NCBI GenBank assembly: GCA_036926295.1
Contig: JAVFKF010000017.1
Location: 5,022,001-5,086,000 of the forward strand
Length of the DNA: 64,000 bases
Reading direction: 5' to 3'
DNA from: Pachydiplax longipennis
Lineage: Eukaryota > Arthropoda > Insecta > Odonata > Libellulidae
Positions 23,103 to 35,636 of the stretch are shown piece by piece. Position numbers and translations under genes: made by a program. How positions within the stretch are numbered: position 1 is the first letter of the stretch; every line of letters starts with the position of its first letter. Under the pieces are notes generated by a model. The model did no database searches, was not told the origin of the DNA, and worked only from the letters and a program-made list of their open reading frames with translations.

Positions 23103-26100
23103 CTGGTGTTACGCATGGATATCTTCACTTCCTCTCCGGTAATTGATAAAATCACGATACTTTCCTTTTTTCAGATTTCGGTCGATATGACCTATTTTAA
23201 CATTCCTCTCTGATGCGGTTACAGGTAAAGTTTAGTGATTGTATTCGGTATCGCTAAATTTTTCTATTGCAATAAATCAAGATTGTTGGTGATTGCGTTC
23301 ATTTACTTTTTAGTGACGCTTTAATTTCATAAGGAATCAAATTTTAATTATGCTTCAGAAGATGGTTCCATGGATGAAAAAAAAATTACATTTTGTAAGT
23401 ATTTCTGCGTTACACTAATATTTTTTGAAGTTAAATCAGTGGAATATAATTGATTACATTAGTTTAGTTGATTAGAAATAGCGTATCTATCAAATATTTG
23501 CTCACAGTTAGTATAATTCCGGAATTGTAATCTACGGAAATCATTCTAAATGTTTCTTCATCTCTATAGTAAATATATAGAGTCGTTAATCATCCGTATG
23601 GCTGTAATAAAAGACAATAAAAACAGTATCCTCTTAATTTGTAACTCCACACTGTGTTAGTATAAAATAAACACCTCAATCATATCTATCTTCGCATATG
23701 AAAGAAGTTTTTTAATTTCTGAATAATAATATATTGAATATATTATATAGTTGATCTTCGGAGATTTTTTTCATGCATCCCTTGAACGGAAAATGAGAAC
23801 GCTTCATATTCTCTCCCTTTGATTCCTTCCGCAAGAAACTCTTCATTATTTTCCCGATAATCGTACTTATAACAATTAAATTTACATGCGTATTAATATT
23901 ATATAGCTCCTAATTTTGGATTTCTCTAAGAATATCGTCCCAATAAAATACTCCAATTCCTCTTCTGCTATGGCAATTACATGGTGGATACGATGTAGAA
24001 CGAATTTATCGAATTAGATGTGATTACTGCGATCATATTTACATTTTCTTATGTGGATGAAGCATATTTACACAATTCATAGCATATCTGAGAGCTTCTC
24101 AAAATAATCTCTCTTACGGATGACATTCCGCTACAGTTATATGTTCTTTAATATGTTAATTTCCTTTCTTTATACCAGTTTCTTTTATGGATACTCCTAG
24201 TAGGCACGGTCAAATATTTTCCGTTTGAATTATGAAAATGACAAATCAATGGAATGCATTTAGGCCATTCTCTTTGCATTCATTATAGTGATTTATTTAC
24301 TCCATATGTTACGGTTAAGTAAAATACAAAAAGTTGACATTTTATGCCTATGCTCCCCACCATAGGGAATCTAGATGTATGCCTGGAAACCAGATTCGGA
24401 TTTGGATAAAAGCCATACTTTAGGTGCTCACAATCTGTAGGAGCCTCATAAGGTCAAATATTGGTTCTAAAATATATTATGTTATATAATTATTAAAAAT
24501 ATCTCAAATATCTATATTTATTGTACATGAGTTGAAAAATTGTATTTATATTATCGTTTTTCTGTGTTTCTTTGGAAACGGTAGTGATCCGAGGAATTCA
24601 TATAGCTGAGGGTCTCATTAAGGTTTTAAAAAGCCCCGTAGGTAATATTAAACCACTCAAAGGAACTAGCTCAATTATTTTATTCAATAGATTTTCTTTT
24701 ATCAAATTTTCTCTTACAACCTGTGAATGCCTTTATAATTAATCAGGTTTTTTCTTGATTTGGCTTAAAAGGTTTGTCTTCATTTTTTCTCTCTCATTTT
24801 GCCTCCATTGGTAAAGCATCATTTAATCTCTCGGATACAGAGGAAGTCAACATATGCTTCGTTGCAGCAATCTATAAAAATTCCTTTCTAAAGTTACTTT
24901 TGCTTGTAATGTAAAATGATATGAGGCCAATAATACCTTTACCGCTAATCTTTTCATTAAGCTAAATTCTTTTCGACATTAAAAAAATTAATAATACTTA
25001 ATATAATAATATGCAGGGTTCATTGGTAGAGGTGTGTATGATCCTATCATTTCTCATCATAATAGAGACCTACCTAAGTCGAGATTGGATTAATTAATTC
25101 TATTAACTTATTTGTTTAATTTGAGAGCTCTTACATTAAATGACTTTTCATCGATCCTTGATCTATCCATCGAATGATTTTCAACCATTATTAATAATAG
25201 TAGTCATGAATCTCTTACAACTTACCGCCCACCTTTTGCAACCTACTGTCCACCGCTGCACTATTTTTACTATAATTTCCTTATCATCTGAATTTCCTAA
25301 TTAAGCGCCATGGAAATAGTTTATTAACTTTATCAATAGCAAAGATGATTATTGATTCTGTTAATTTACTATATATAACCGTTCGATTTTTTTCTCATTG
25401 CTTCATCAAAATTTCCTTTGCCATTCCTTATCCTCATCTGGAAATTACTCTCCACACACCAAAAAATTTCTAATCGCCAACTAGTATGCTGAAGGGAGCA
25501 CGTTAGCGACTACTGATCAATGTCTTCAATTTGTTTAAACCAGGAAAAATATACCACCTCTTTAATTAAAACATCCATGATTGTGACTCTTCAGTTTTTG
25601 CGCTTGATTATGTTAAGCAGCCGAACATTTATAACGATTTTCACACGGATTAATTTAAAAATTCAGTACTAATTCTGTAATGATTTCTAGAAAAATACTA
25701 TATCGAAATGAATTTTATTCTCGCAAGAGTTTTAGGCATTCTGTACTAAAAGATCAATACAAGTCAGATTATGGTAAATGAAGTGAAATATCAACAATCA
25801 AAATCGACCGAGATAGATGTAGAATTCTAACGAAAATTTACATAGAGATGCACCTCCATTGGTTTTACTTTACAACTATGGCTTAAGGTAATGAAATCTT
25901 GATTATGGACATTCATTTCCTGTAAATGCTTTATATCATATACAGACCCGCATGATAAATGAAAGAATATATATATATATATCTATTTTTATAAAATCCC
26001 ACGAAATATACGCATTACTGAGCCATAACTAAATATTGGCGAAATAATATCCCATGAGTATTGCGTAAGATTCAGACAAACGTGGTCAGACTGTACTGAT

Positions 26101-26178
26101 ATATCGAATCTTATCGTAAGATAAATAAAATCGAAAATTAAGGAGAATAACTAGATAAAAATTATTAATGAATTTCAA
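23103..26178. other. Spacer between cuticular genes 1 and 2
   Basis: No coding region. The first few hundred bases upstream of gene 1 resemble the matching region upstream of genes 2 and 3. Part of it (about 24470-25800) is closely similar to about 31810-32950 upstream of gene 3, so it belongs to the tandemly duplicated unit. Confidence 0.7.
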
Positions 26179-26184
26179 TTTATT
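26179..26184 (-). promoter_or_regulatory. Poly(A) signal of cuticular gene 2
   Basis: AATAAA on the minus strand, about 40 bases past the stop codon of copy 2. Confidence 0.7.
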
Positions 26185-26224
26185 CATAAAAGGCATATCT
26201 GCAATCAAGGTCGTTAATTAAAAA

Positions 26225-27020
26225 TCAATGTTGTCCGTGGAATGAATGGGAAGACCCTCCGTGGTTGTATCCAGAAGAGATGCCTCCAAATCCATGGGCA
26301 CCACCATATCCAGAGGAGACGCTACCGAAGCCGTGAGAACCTCCAAAGCCGTGAGAGCCACCGAAGCCATGAGAACCTCCGAATCCGTGGGCAGATCCTC
26401 CCAATCCAGCTCCGAATCCTCCGTCCACCACCACCGGCACAGGCTTATTGATGCTCACCGGGTGAGGAACGGGCACCGCCACAGGGTTCGGGACGGCCAC
26501 TGGATAAGGCTTGGGCACCGGAACGGGATAGGGCTTGGCCACCGGCACTTTGACGGGAACGTGCACTGGGTAAGGCACGGCCTTCTCCACGGTCACCGGA
26601 TAGGGCTTCTCCACTGGCACTGGGTATGGCTTAGGCACTGGCACCGGGTAGGGCTTGTCCACGGGATATGGGACGGGGTGAGGCACGGAGTAGGGCACCT
26701 TCCTCTCCACGGTCACAGGGTACGGCTGCGGCACTGGATAAGGGACCTGCTGGGTGAGCGTGATGGTCGGGACGCTCTGCGAGCTCACTCCGTACCCTGC
26801 TGCTCCGATGCCGAAGCCATGACCTCCTCCGTACGCGAGGCCCTCAAGACCTCTCTTCTCCTGCTTCTTGGTCTCCTCTGAGGTGCAGAGGGCAACCAAG
26901 GCCAGGAGAAGTGTGCACGGCTTTGGAAAGAAGGTAATTACCATCGTTATATTCATAGGGGAAGATGCTTAGTAATGATGCAATGGTGTTGTATTTTAGT
27001 GCACTCACCAGTAGCTTCAT
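26225..27020 (-). CDS. CPLCP-type cuticular protein, array copy 2
   Basis: 235 aa, same architecture as copy 1. Exon 1 is 27020-27009 (MKLL), the intron 88 bp (26921-27008), exon 2 26920-26225. The signal peptide differs by one residue (MKLLPCTLLLALVALC). From residue 17 to about 232 the protein equals copy 1; the end is HGQH. The intron sequence is unlike that of copies 1 and 3, although it sits at the same place. The longer minus-strand open frame that starts inside the intron (MNITMV...) is read-through and not the real start, because it would lack the conserved MKLL exon. Confidence 0.9.
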
Positions 27021-27084
27021 GGCAGCAGATTTGTTCGGCGGAAGAGATGTTGAAGTCGGAGTGACTCTTCAAACCCTTTGGAGC

Positions 27085-27094
27085 CTTTTATATA
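27085..27094 (-). promoter_or_regulatory. TATA box of cuticular gene 2
   Basis: TATATAAAAG on the minus strand at the same spacing as in copy 1, one of the few differences between the proximal promoters. Confidence 0.75.
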
Positions 27095-30005
27095 GTGGTG
27101 TTACGCATGGACGGCTTCACTTCCTCTCCGGTAATTCTTAAATACGATACTTTCCTTTTTTCAAATTTCGTTCGATATGGCCCTTTTCACGTTCCTATTG
27201 AAACGGTTACAGTTAAGGATTAGTAATTTAAACACGGTTTCCCCAAGTTTACCCTATTAAATTATGAGGGAATACGATTATTTACTTTCTAGCAACCATT
27301 TATTTGGGAATGTAATAATTCTGAGGAATGCTTTACATAATAATTACAAAGTTAAAGGAAATTAGTTTATATAAGTATGTGTCTGTTATAATAATTTTTT
27401 CATTAAAATATCGACTGCATTATTTTAAGTGAATTGCAAAATCTTTGAAATTGAGGTATCATACTTGGTATTATTCAAGAATTTCGGCCAATAGAATTTA
27501 TTTCAAATGTATCTCCTTCATTCTATCTATACAGAGCAATTAATCTTTCGTATGACCGTAACAAACGAGTTTAGAAACAGTATATCTCTCAAGTAATTAA
27601 CCCATTTCTGTCATCTATTACTATAAAATAGACTCCTCCATCAAATCGATCTTATCATATGAAAGCAGCGTTTAAATCCGAAGAATTATGTCCTGAATAA
27701 ATTATATTGTTGATTTCGGAAATTCATTTGATGCGTCCCATGAGTGGAAAATGAGAAGGCTTACTATTTTCTACCACTCTTTTCTTCGATAAGAAAGCCC
27801 TCATTATTTTGCCGATATTCGTAGAAATTATAACATAATTAAAATTTCATGCGTATTTAATGTATACTTAATTGGTAGATCCCCGACTCCTGGATTTCTC
27901 CAAGAATATCACCGCAATAAAGAAGCCGAATTCCTCCTGCAATCGAAGATACACAGTGGAAGTGCTGTTGAACGAATTTATTGAATCTGATGTAATGACT
28001 GCGAACAAATTAATATTGCGAGGTTAAAGCATATTTTCTGGCTGCAATACAAACCTGAGAGAGTTTCTAATACATAAATTTCCCTTGCAGATGAAATTTT
28101 GCTTAAGCTATTATTTATTCATACAGTAACAGTCTCCAAATGTTTTAGTTGAAAAAATTTGTATTTTGGTTGAGAATACTCGGTTAGTTACGGTTAAATG
28201 CATTTAGTTGGAAGTTGGAAATTCATAAATCCACGTCACGATAAATAAATCCTTATATAATTAACAAATCCCAATGCCACGATAAACATAATGGGAAAAC
28301 TCAATTTAAACTTATGTTATCCGTCTCAGCGAATCACGCTATATGCCAGGAAAACAGATTTGGATTTAGGTTTAAGGTATATCTCAAGTTCTCACAATAT
28401 TGAGGAGCCTTATTAAGTCTAAAATTGGTCCGAAAATATATTATTTTATATAAATACATTGTGAAAATTTTGTCCATGAATTTAAAATAGTACATATATT
28501 AAAGTTTTTCTGGAATTCGTAGCTGTAATTTGAAACAGTTGGTACCTCAGGACTTTTTACAGGTTAGGATGTAATCATAGCTAAAACTGGCCCTTAAGGG
28601 ACCAAACCTCCCCTTCTATTGAACAAGCTCATTTTGTTCACTCAGTAGTTGTTTCTTCTTAAATATTGTTTGATTCCGGACTGCCCTTGTAATTCAATCT
28701 TACGTATGTACCTAAGATGTCGACCTAAAAAGTTTCTTTTCATTTTCTCTCTCTCATTTCGCCTTCGTTGGCAAAAGCATCACTTACTCTTTCTGCTATA
28801 GAAGATATCTGCATTTCGTTTGTTACAGCAATCTTTAAGAATCACCACCTACATTCACATTTGTCACTAACTTCCAGAGGGAGTAGCTCCTATATTTAGT
28901 ACCTTTTTTGTTCCTTGATTTTCCCATCAAATTATTTATTACCATCCTTTTGTAACCTACTCCCCTTAGTTCTACTTTTGTTATTATAATTTCTCCAACA
29001 GCTGAATGACTTAATTTACCGAAATAATTTTAGTGTACTTGTTTATCATAATAATGTATACTGATACAATCAATTGACCTTATACAACCGTTTGTTTTTT
29101 CCTCAAAATTCTCTTTACCATCTCCTATATGCCCCTACAAATTACTCGCCAAACACCTGAAAATCTTTAATCACCCCTAATGCGGTAAGGACAATATTTG
29201 TAACCCTTGATCAATACCTTCAATTTCTTTATACGAACAAACATATGCCACTTGCTTTAATTAACCTATTCATGATATAAATTACATCAGTTTTGGCGAG
29301 TGATTATGAAAAAACTAAATTTTTATAAGAATTTTCACAACTATGAATTGAAAAAAAAATTCTATCCTCAATCTGGAATTCTTTTTGGAAAATTTAATTT
29401 ACGCTTAAGAGTTGTATCCTCGCAAGATTTTAGGGTATTCTGGAATAAGTAATCATGACAACACAAAATAAATGAAGTGAAATATCGGAAATCAAATCAA
29501 CCTAAATAGATATAGCGTCATAACGAAAATATGAATGGAGATAGACCTCGATTGGTTCTATTCTAAGATATGGCTCACGATAAAGAATAATTCCTTTAAC
29601 TACCTGCGTACAGTCATCCGGTTTTAAAAATACTCGGATTAATGCATGGTCCCGCATCATTAGAGATAGCGTTGGGGTCATTACGTTCTAAAATTTCCTG
29701 AAAGGATAAGAACAAGTTCCCTTTCGGGAAGGACAGTAACAATATAAATAAAATTGGAGTAGCGAAGGTCGTTCTTAAGCGTAAATAATGAAGGTGGAAA
29801 AAAATTAGCCATTTTCTACAGAATCCTATGAAATATATGAATAAGGGAGCCAAAAATCAACACTGACTAAATAATAGCCCTATAGTTGTGCGTCAGAGTA
29901 AGACGTAGGTGGTCATATCGTACCAGCATAAATAATTTCAAAACAAAGGTAATTAAATCAAAAATTAAGAAGATCAACTCGATAAAACTTATTAATGAGC
30001 TTCAA
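27095..30005. other. Spacer between cuticular genes 2 and 3
   Basis: Non-coding. It aligns only loosely with the other two spacers and is clearly more diverged than they are from each other. The minus-strand 79-codon frame at 29614-29853 shows no family motif. Confidence 0.6.
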
Positions 30006-30011
30006 TTTATT
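30006..30011 (-). promoter_or_regulatory. Poly(A) signal of cuticular gene 3
   Basis: AATAAA on the minus strand, about 40 bases past the stop codon of copy 3. Confidence 0.7.
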
Positions 30012-30052
30012 CATAAAAGGCAGATCTGCAATCATAGATCATAAATTAAGAA

Positions 30053-30845
30053 TTAATGATGTCCGTGGAATGAGTGGGAAGATCCTCCGTGGGTGAATCC
30101 AGAAGAGATGCCTCCAAAGCTGTGAGCACCACCATATCCAGAGGAGACGCTGCCGAAGCCGTGAGAACCTCCAAAGCCGTGAGAGCCACCGAAGCCATGA
30201 GAACCTCCGAATCCGTGGGCAGATCCTCCCAATCCAGCTCCGAATCCTCCGTCCACCACCACCGGCACAGGCTTATTGATGCTCACCGGGTGAGGAACGG
30301 GCACCGCCACAGGGTTCGGGACGGCCACTGGATAAGGCTTGGGCACCGGAACGGGATAGGGCTTGGCCACCGGCACTTTGACGGGAACGTGCACTGGGTA
30401 AGGCACGGCCTTCTCCACGGTCACCGGATAGGGCTTCTCCACTGGCACTGGGTATGGCTTAGGCACTGGCACCGGGTAGGGCTTGTCCACGGGATATGGG
30501 ACGGGGTGAGGCACGGAGTAGGGCACCTTCCTCTCCACGGTCACAGGGTACGGCTGCGGCACTGGATAAGGGACCTGCTGGGTGAGCGTGATGGTCGGGA
30601 CGCTCTGCGAGCTCACTCCGTACCCTGCTGCTCCGATGCCGAAGCCATGACCTCCTCCGTACGCGAGGCCCTCAAGACCTCTCTTCTCCTGCTTCTTGGT
30701 CTCCTCTGAGGTGCAGAGGGCAACCAAGGCCAGGAGAAGGATGCACGGCTGCGGTAAGAAAATATCGTTATTCTCTTGAGGAGTGTTAACTGTAATTTAA
30801 GATTAGAATCCTTATATATTTTGAGGGACTCACCAGTAGCTTCAT
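30053..30845 (-). CDS. CPLCP-type cuticular protein, array copy 3
   Basis: 235 aa. Exon 1 is 30845-30834 (MKLL), the intron 85 bp (30749-30833) and by eye identical to that of copy 1, exon 2 30748-30053. The protein matches copies 1 and 2 through the PYPV region and most of the GFGGSH region. It differs near the C-terminus: GAHSFGG for GAHGFGG, and SGFTHGG for SGYNHGG, ending HGHH. These differences cluster in the last 30 or so codons, whereas the rest is shared even at silent sites. Confidence 0.9.
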
Positions 30846-30911
30846 GGCAGCAGATGTGTTCGGCGGAAGAGATGTTGAAGTCGGAGTGACTCTTCAAATC
30901 ATTTGTAGCCT

Positions 30912-30919
30912 CTTATATA
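30912..30919 (-). promoter_or_regulatory. TATA box of cuticular gene 3
   Basis: TATATAAG on the minus strand, same position relative to the ATG as in copies 1 and 2. Confidence 0.75.
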
Positions 30920-33394
30920 GTGGTGTTACGCATGGATATCTTCAGTTCCTCTCCGGTAATTGATAATTATGTTACTTTCCTTTTTTCAGATTTCGGTTGA
31001 TATGGCCTTTTTCACGTTCCTATTGATACGCTAACAGGCAGGGATTAGTGATTGTATCCGGTATCCCTGTATTTTCTATTAAAATAAATCAAGATTGTTG
31101 GCCACTGCGTTTATTTACTTTTTAGTGACGCTTTTAGTTTTATATAGTATCAATATTTAATAATGTTTCAGAACATGATGGAATAGATACAAATAAATGA
31201 CATTTTATAATTATTTATGCGGTGTTACTAATATTTTTTATGTTAAATCAGCAAAACATAATTGATCGCATAAGTTTAGTCGAATAAAATAGCATATCTT
31301 TGAATTTTTTCCTCAAAGTTGGACTTATTACATGATTATAATCTATAGAATTTTTTCTCTCTAGAAAGTTTCTCCTCCTTATGATACTTATTCAGACTAG
31401 TAATCATGCGTAAGATTGTAATATTAATCATTTAAAGCCTTATCCTCTCGAAGAATATACTCGCTTTCACGACGAATTCGTATAAAATAGACTCCTCAAT
31501 CATATTAATCTTATCATAATAAATGAGTGTTTATATTTCTAAGGGATTACATCCTGAATATATCCTCTGGTTTATATTCGGAAACTTATTTCATGCGTCC
31601 CTTGAACGGAATATGATTACGTTTGATAATCACTGCCATTGTTTCCTTCCGCAAGAAAATCTTCATAACTTTCCCCGAAATTCGTACTTAGGACGTAATT
31701 AAATTTATATTCGTATATAATATGATATAACTCCTAATTCTGGATTTGGCCAAGAAAATCGGGCATCGCAATGAAATACTAACATTCCTCCTCTGCAATG
31801 GCATATAAAATATCATGTAATATTATTTTTTTAAATATCTCAAAAATTTATATTTATTGCACATAAGTTGAAAAATTATTTTTATTTGATCGTTTTTCTG
31901 TCTTTCACTGAAAACGGTAGTGACTCGAAGAATTCATATAGCTGAGGGTCTCATCAAGGTTTTAAGGAGCCCTGTAGGGAATACTACTACCCTTAACGGA
32001 ACTAGCTCATTTTGTTGATTTAATAGTTGTCTTTTATTATTTTTCAAACCTAATGCTTCAACCTGCAACTGCCTTTATCCGTCTTCCGAAGGTTTTTTTA
32101 TTTCACATAAAAGCTTTGTTTTCTATATCCTTTTCCCTCTATTTGCAAAGCATCCTTTAATCTCTCTGCAACGGAAGATGTCAACATACGCTTCGTTGCA
32201 GCAATCTATATAAATTCCTTTCTAAAATTCCCTAGTAATGTAAATTATATTAGTTCATTGATACTTTACCGCTAATCTTATCATTGAGCAAACTTCTTTT
32301 CGACATCTAAAAAAATTTATAATATATCATATAATAATTTGTAGGAGTCATTTTAAATGGTTTGTGATCCTATCATTTCTCATCATAATCGAAACCTACC
32401 ACAAAGTCGAGACTGATTTAATTATTTTTATTATCTTGTGTGTTTACTTGAGAGTGCCTAGCTCCTACATAAAATGACTTTTCATCGATCCTTGCTTTTA
32501 TCAATCAAATGATTTTCTACCGTTATTAATAACAGTGGTCATGCATCTCTTATTACTTACCGCCAACCTTTTGTAACCCTCCTGCCCACCATTACACTTT
32601 TGATAATGTTAAGCAGCCGAACATATACCACGATATTCACAGGGATTAATTTTAAAAATTCAGTACAGATTCTGTAATGATTTCTAGAAAATACATTATC
32701 GTTATGAATTTTATGCTTGTAAGTTTTTAGAGCATTCTTTAATAAAGGATCAAGACAAGTCAGATCATTGTAAATTAAGTGAAAAATCAACAAACAAAAT
32801 CCACCGAGATAGACGTAGAATTCTAACGAAAATGTATATAGAGATGCACCTCCATTGGTTGTACATTACAAATATGGCTCAAGGTATGAAATCTTGATTA
32901 TAGACATTCATTTCGTGTAAATGCTTTACATTACATACAGACATGCATGACAAATGAAAGAATATGTAAGATAGCACCGTACAAGGTTTCGAATACTCAT
33001 TTATCTGAACAGAAATTTAAATAAAACATACTCCTATATTTGAAATATCTTTAGAGATTACGTTACAGCCAAATAAAATTTCAAAAAACGATAATACAGA
33101 CTTTCATTTCGGAAAAGTACAGCATTAATATTTATGACAATAGGGGAGGGAGTGAAGGTCGTTCCTAAGATAAAACAATGAAGGGGGGAAATAATTGATC
33201 TAACTCTAAAAAATCCTACGAAATATAAGCATTACTGTGACAAACTAAATATTGGCGAAATAATATACTGAGAATATTGCGTAAGATTTAGACAAATGTG
33301 GTCAGACCGTACCAATACATCAAATCCTAGCGTAAGAAAATTAAAATTGAAAATAAAGAAGAATAAGTTGAATAAAATTATTAATGAATTTCAA
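30920..33394. other. Spacer between cuticular genes 3 and 4
   Basis: Non-coding. It contains the counterpart of the copy-1 upstream spacer (about 31810-32950 against about 24470-25800), with the same order of blocks. Confidence 0.65.
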
Positions 33395-33400
33395 TTTATT
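33395..33400 (-). promoter_or_regulatory. Poly(A) signal of truncated cuticular copy 4
   Basis: AATAAA on the minus strand. The 3' end of copy 4 is preserved although its 5' end is not. Confidence 0.6.
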
Positions 33401-33441
33401 CATAAAAGGCAGATCTGCAATCATAGGTCATAAATTAAAAA

Positions 33442-33860
33442 TTAATGGTGTCCGTGGAATGAGTGGGATGATCCTTCGTGGCTGTATCCAGAAGAGATGC
33501 CTCCAAAGCCGTGGGCACTACCATATCCAGCGGAGACGCTGCCGAAGCCGTGAGAATCTCCAAAGCCATGAAAACCATCGAAGCTATGAGAGCCACCGAA
33601 GCTATGAGAACCACCGAAGCCGTGGGCAGATCTTCCCAATCCAGCTCCGAATCCTCCGTCCACCACCACCGGCACAGGCTTATTGATGGTCACCTGGTGA
33701 GGAACGGGCACCGCCACAGGGTTCGGGACGGCCACTGGATAAGGCTTGGGCACCGGAACGGGATAGGGCTTGGCCACCAGCACCTTGACGGGAACGTGCA
33801 CTGGGTAAGGCACAGCCTTCTCCACGGTCACCGGATAGGGCTTCTCCACTGGCACTGGGT
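33442..33860 (-). pseudogene. CPLCP-type cuticular protein, array copy 4, 5'-truncated
   Basis: The open frame corresponds to the last 139 or so residues of the family (PVPVEKPYPV onward to HGHH and stop). The match to the other copies stops abruptly at about 33860, within the PYPV region. Signal peptide, exon 1, intron and promoter are all missing. It has more amino-acid differences than copies 1-3 have among themselves (for example VKVLVAK, HQVTINK, GLGRSAHG, SHSFDGFHGF). It has therefore not been homogenised, as expected of a dead or relaxed copy. Beyond the break lies unrelated sequence (33861 onward). Confidence 0.85.
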
Positions 33861-34258
33861 TCTGGGAATACTTGGTTCTCCTTTATGCCCTACTTACCTT
33901 TATTGACAAAAGACCTAATCATTACCGCAAACTCCATGCTTTTAAAACCACTGCTTTCTGGCCACTTGCAAGATTTTATACTATACCTCCCACTATTGGT
34001 GTCTGGAGATTAGACAGCTGGGATCATATTCTGTTCTACCTCGAAACAGTATTCATGGGTACTTTCATTCCATATATTTTCTATATATATAAGGATAAAC
34101 TAACAGATTTTGTTAACATATATTCACCTTTATTTGAACTCATTGTACTCTCATGTGTGATTTTCAGTGTAATAATCTTGTTTGCCTTTAAGAAATGGTT
34201 CCATGAGACCAATCAATTGTGTGAGAAAGTGAACCAAATTATTCCGTCAAGTGATTGA
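33861..34258 (+). pseudogene. Odorant-receptor-like N-terminal fragment
   Basis: An open frame of about 129 codons ends with TGA at 34256-34258. It reads like the start of an insect 7tm_6 odorant receptor: TTAFWPLARFYTIPP, then DSWDHILFYLETVFMGTFI (membrane-like), FYIYKDKLTDF, and a second hydrophobic stretch LIVLSCVIFSVIILFAFKKW followed by a charged amphipathic end. Receptor N-termini have this order (FWP-type motif, TM1, short loop, TM2, then a +HE-rich loop). The remaining TM segments are absent. The left edge coincides with the truncation point of cuticular copy 4. Identification rests on pattern only; another multi-pass membrane protein is possible. Confidence 0.4.
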
Positions 34259-34339
34259 AATAGAAGGTACAGTCATGTTCAAGATTTAATATGAATAAAA
34301 TTTGATGCATTATATGAGATTTAGATATGTATCCATAAG

Positions 34340-34960
34340 AGAAAAAAAGTTTTACATTCACTTTCACCCCAGGGAAAGAATACCTTTCAACCTCAATAAG
34401 AATCAAGTGATTAAGAGTGACATCATTAACCTGTTTAGTGTTTTTGTGGAGCTAAATTATTTCCTGTTCAATGGTTAACTTTTCAAACAAAGTGAAGGAC
34501 TAGCCATGGGCTCTCCTCACTAATTTCTGAAATAATTCTTGACAAACTAGAAGTTAATTGATTCCAGTAATATGCTGCTCAACAGTGTTTTTATTCTGGT
34601 GCTGTTACGTCAATGACATAATTTGTGTCAAGCAAAGTGATACACCACGTCTTTATTACTTCTTAAATCTTCTCAACTCCCTAATCCCCTCTATTTCTTT
34701 CATCCCTAACACCAGCAGTAATGGCTCCTAAATTTCCTCGATTTCTTTATTTCCCCGACTTCTAGGAATGCCACCTTTGACATTTTCCACAAACTCACCT
34801 ATACCAATCATGCCAATCTTAACTCCTCCTTGCACAACCACTACCAAAAACACACCCTCTTCCATTTCCTCATCCAAAGACCTCTTACTTTGCCCTCCAT
34901 CTGCTGATATCCAGACATAAAAGTACCTTCATCCCCAAAAGACTCCACCAAGAAGATAAG
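34340..34960 (+). pseudogene. Second Penelope-like reverse transcriptase, decayed
   Basis: Broken frames give the Penelope RT order. LNYFLFNG is followed after a stop by EGLAMGSP (motif B) near 34440-34520. YVNDIICV (motif C, first D changed to N) is near 34605-34625. FLNLLNSLIPSISFIPN and a decayed thumb region follow to about 34910. Several stops and an altered catalytic aspartate show it is inactive. No GIY-YIG domain could be recognised after it. The sequence differs enough from the copy at 7.2-8.6 kb to be another family. Confidence 0.7.
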
Positions 34961-35636
34961 TATTCATGGAATAATCAAAATACAAAAAAACCCAGTTAAG
35001 ACGATTTTCGGGGTCCAAGCAAAAGCTGCACCTCAAAAGGGTGGTGTAATACTGGTTGCATTAAATCATATTTTTCAAGAATGAAAGCCAGAAATAAGGT
35101 GGTGTAAGGTCCGAAAATACTTTAGCAACAGCTCACTTGCAATGCAAGTTACTGCTTTATAAAAAAAGAATTCCACTTTGCAGGGCTACATAAATGTTGC
35201 TAGAATTTTGCATCAAAAATCATCTGTAATAATAAATTACTTTTGTAAGTAAATGATGAAAATACGGATTGCTAAAATATTTTTTCATGAATATTATAAA
35301 ATATACACCTCAATGAGTACCTCAATTCAAGTTTATTAACAGTCGAAAAACATAACCATTGATATACATATTACATGTTTATCAGCATTTTTATATAATA
35401 CATAATTTACCTCAAGATTAAGAAGACTCCTCGAGCATGAAGTACCTTGAAAGTAATATGTGTGAGTTTACTCAAAACAAGCATACTTCCCAACCTGATA
35501 CTAAGAATCTTTATATAATTTCAGCTATAATTTAACTGAAAATTCGTGAACGAGTGAACTCATACAGACATCGATACGGTAAGACAATCAATATCAATAA
35601 GACACAAATATCATGTGCGTCAGATCAAATACTTAT
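34961..35636. other. Intergenic, nothing recognised
   Basis: A+T-rich; probably includes 3' UTR of the HDHD2 gene. No open frame of note. Confidence 0.5.

Noticed and set aside
26921..26956. Upstream start MNITMV for cuticular copy 2
   Set aside because: It lies in the intron; the conserved MKLL exon at 27009-27020 with GT-AG borders gives the same signal peptide as the other copies.
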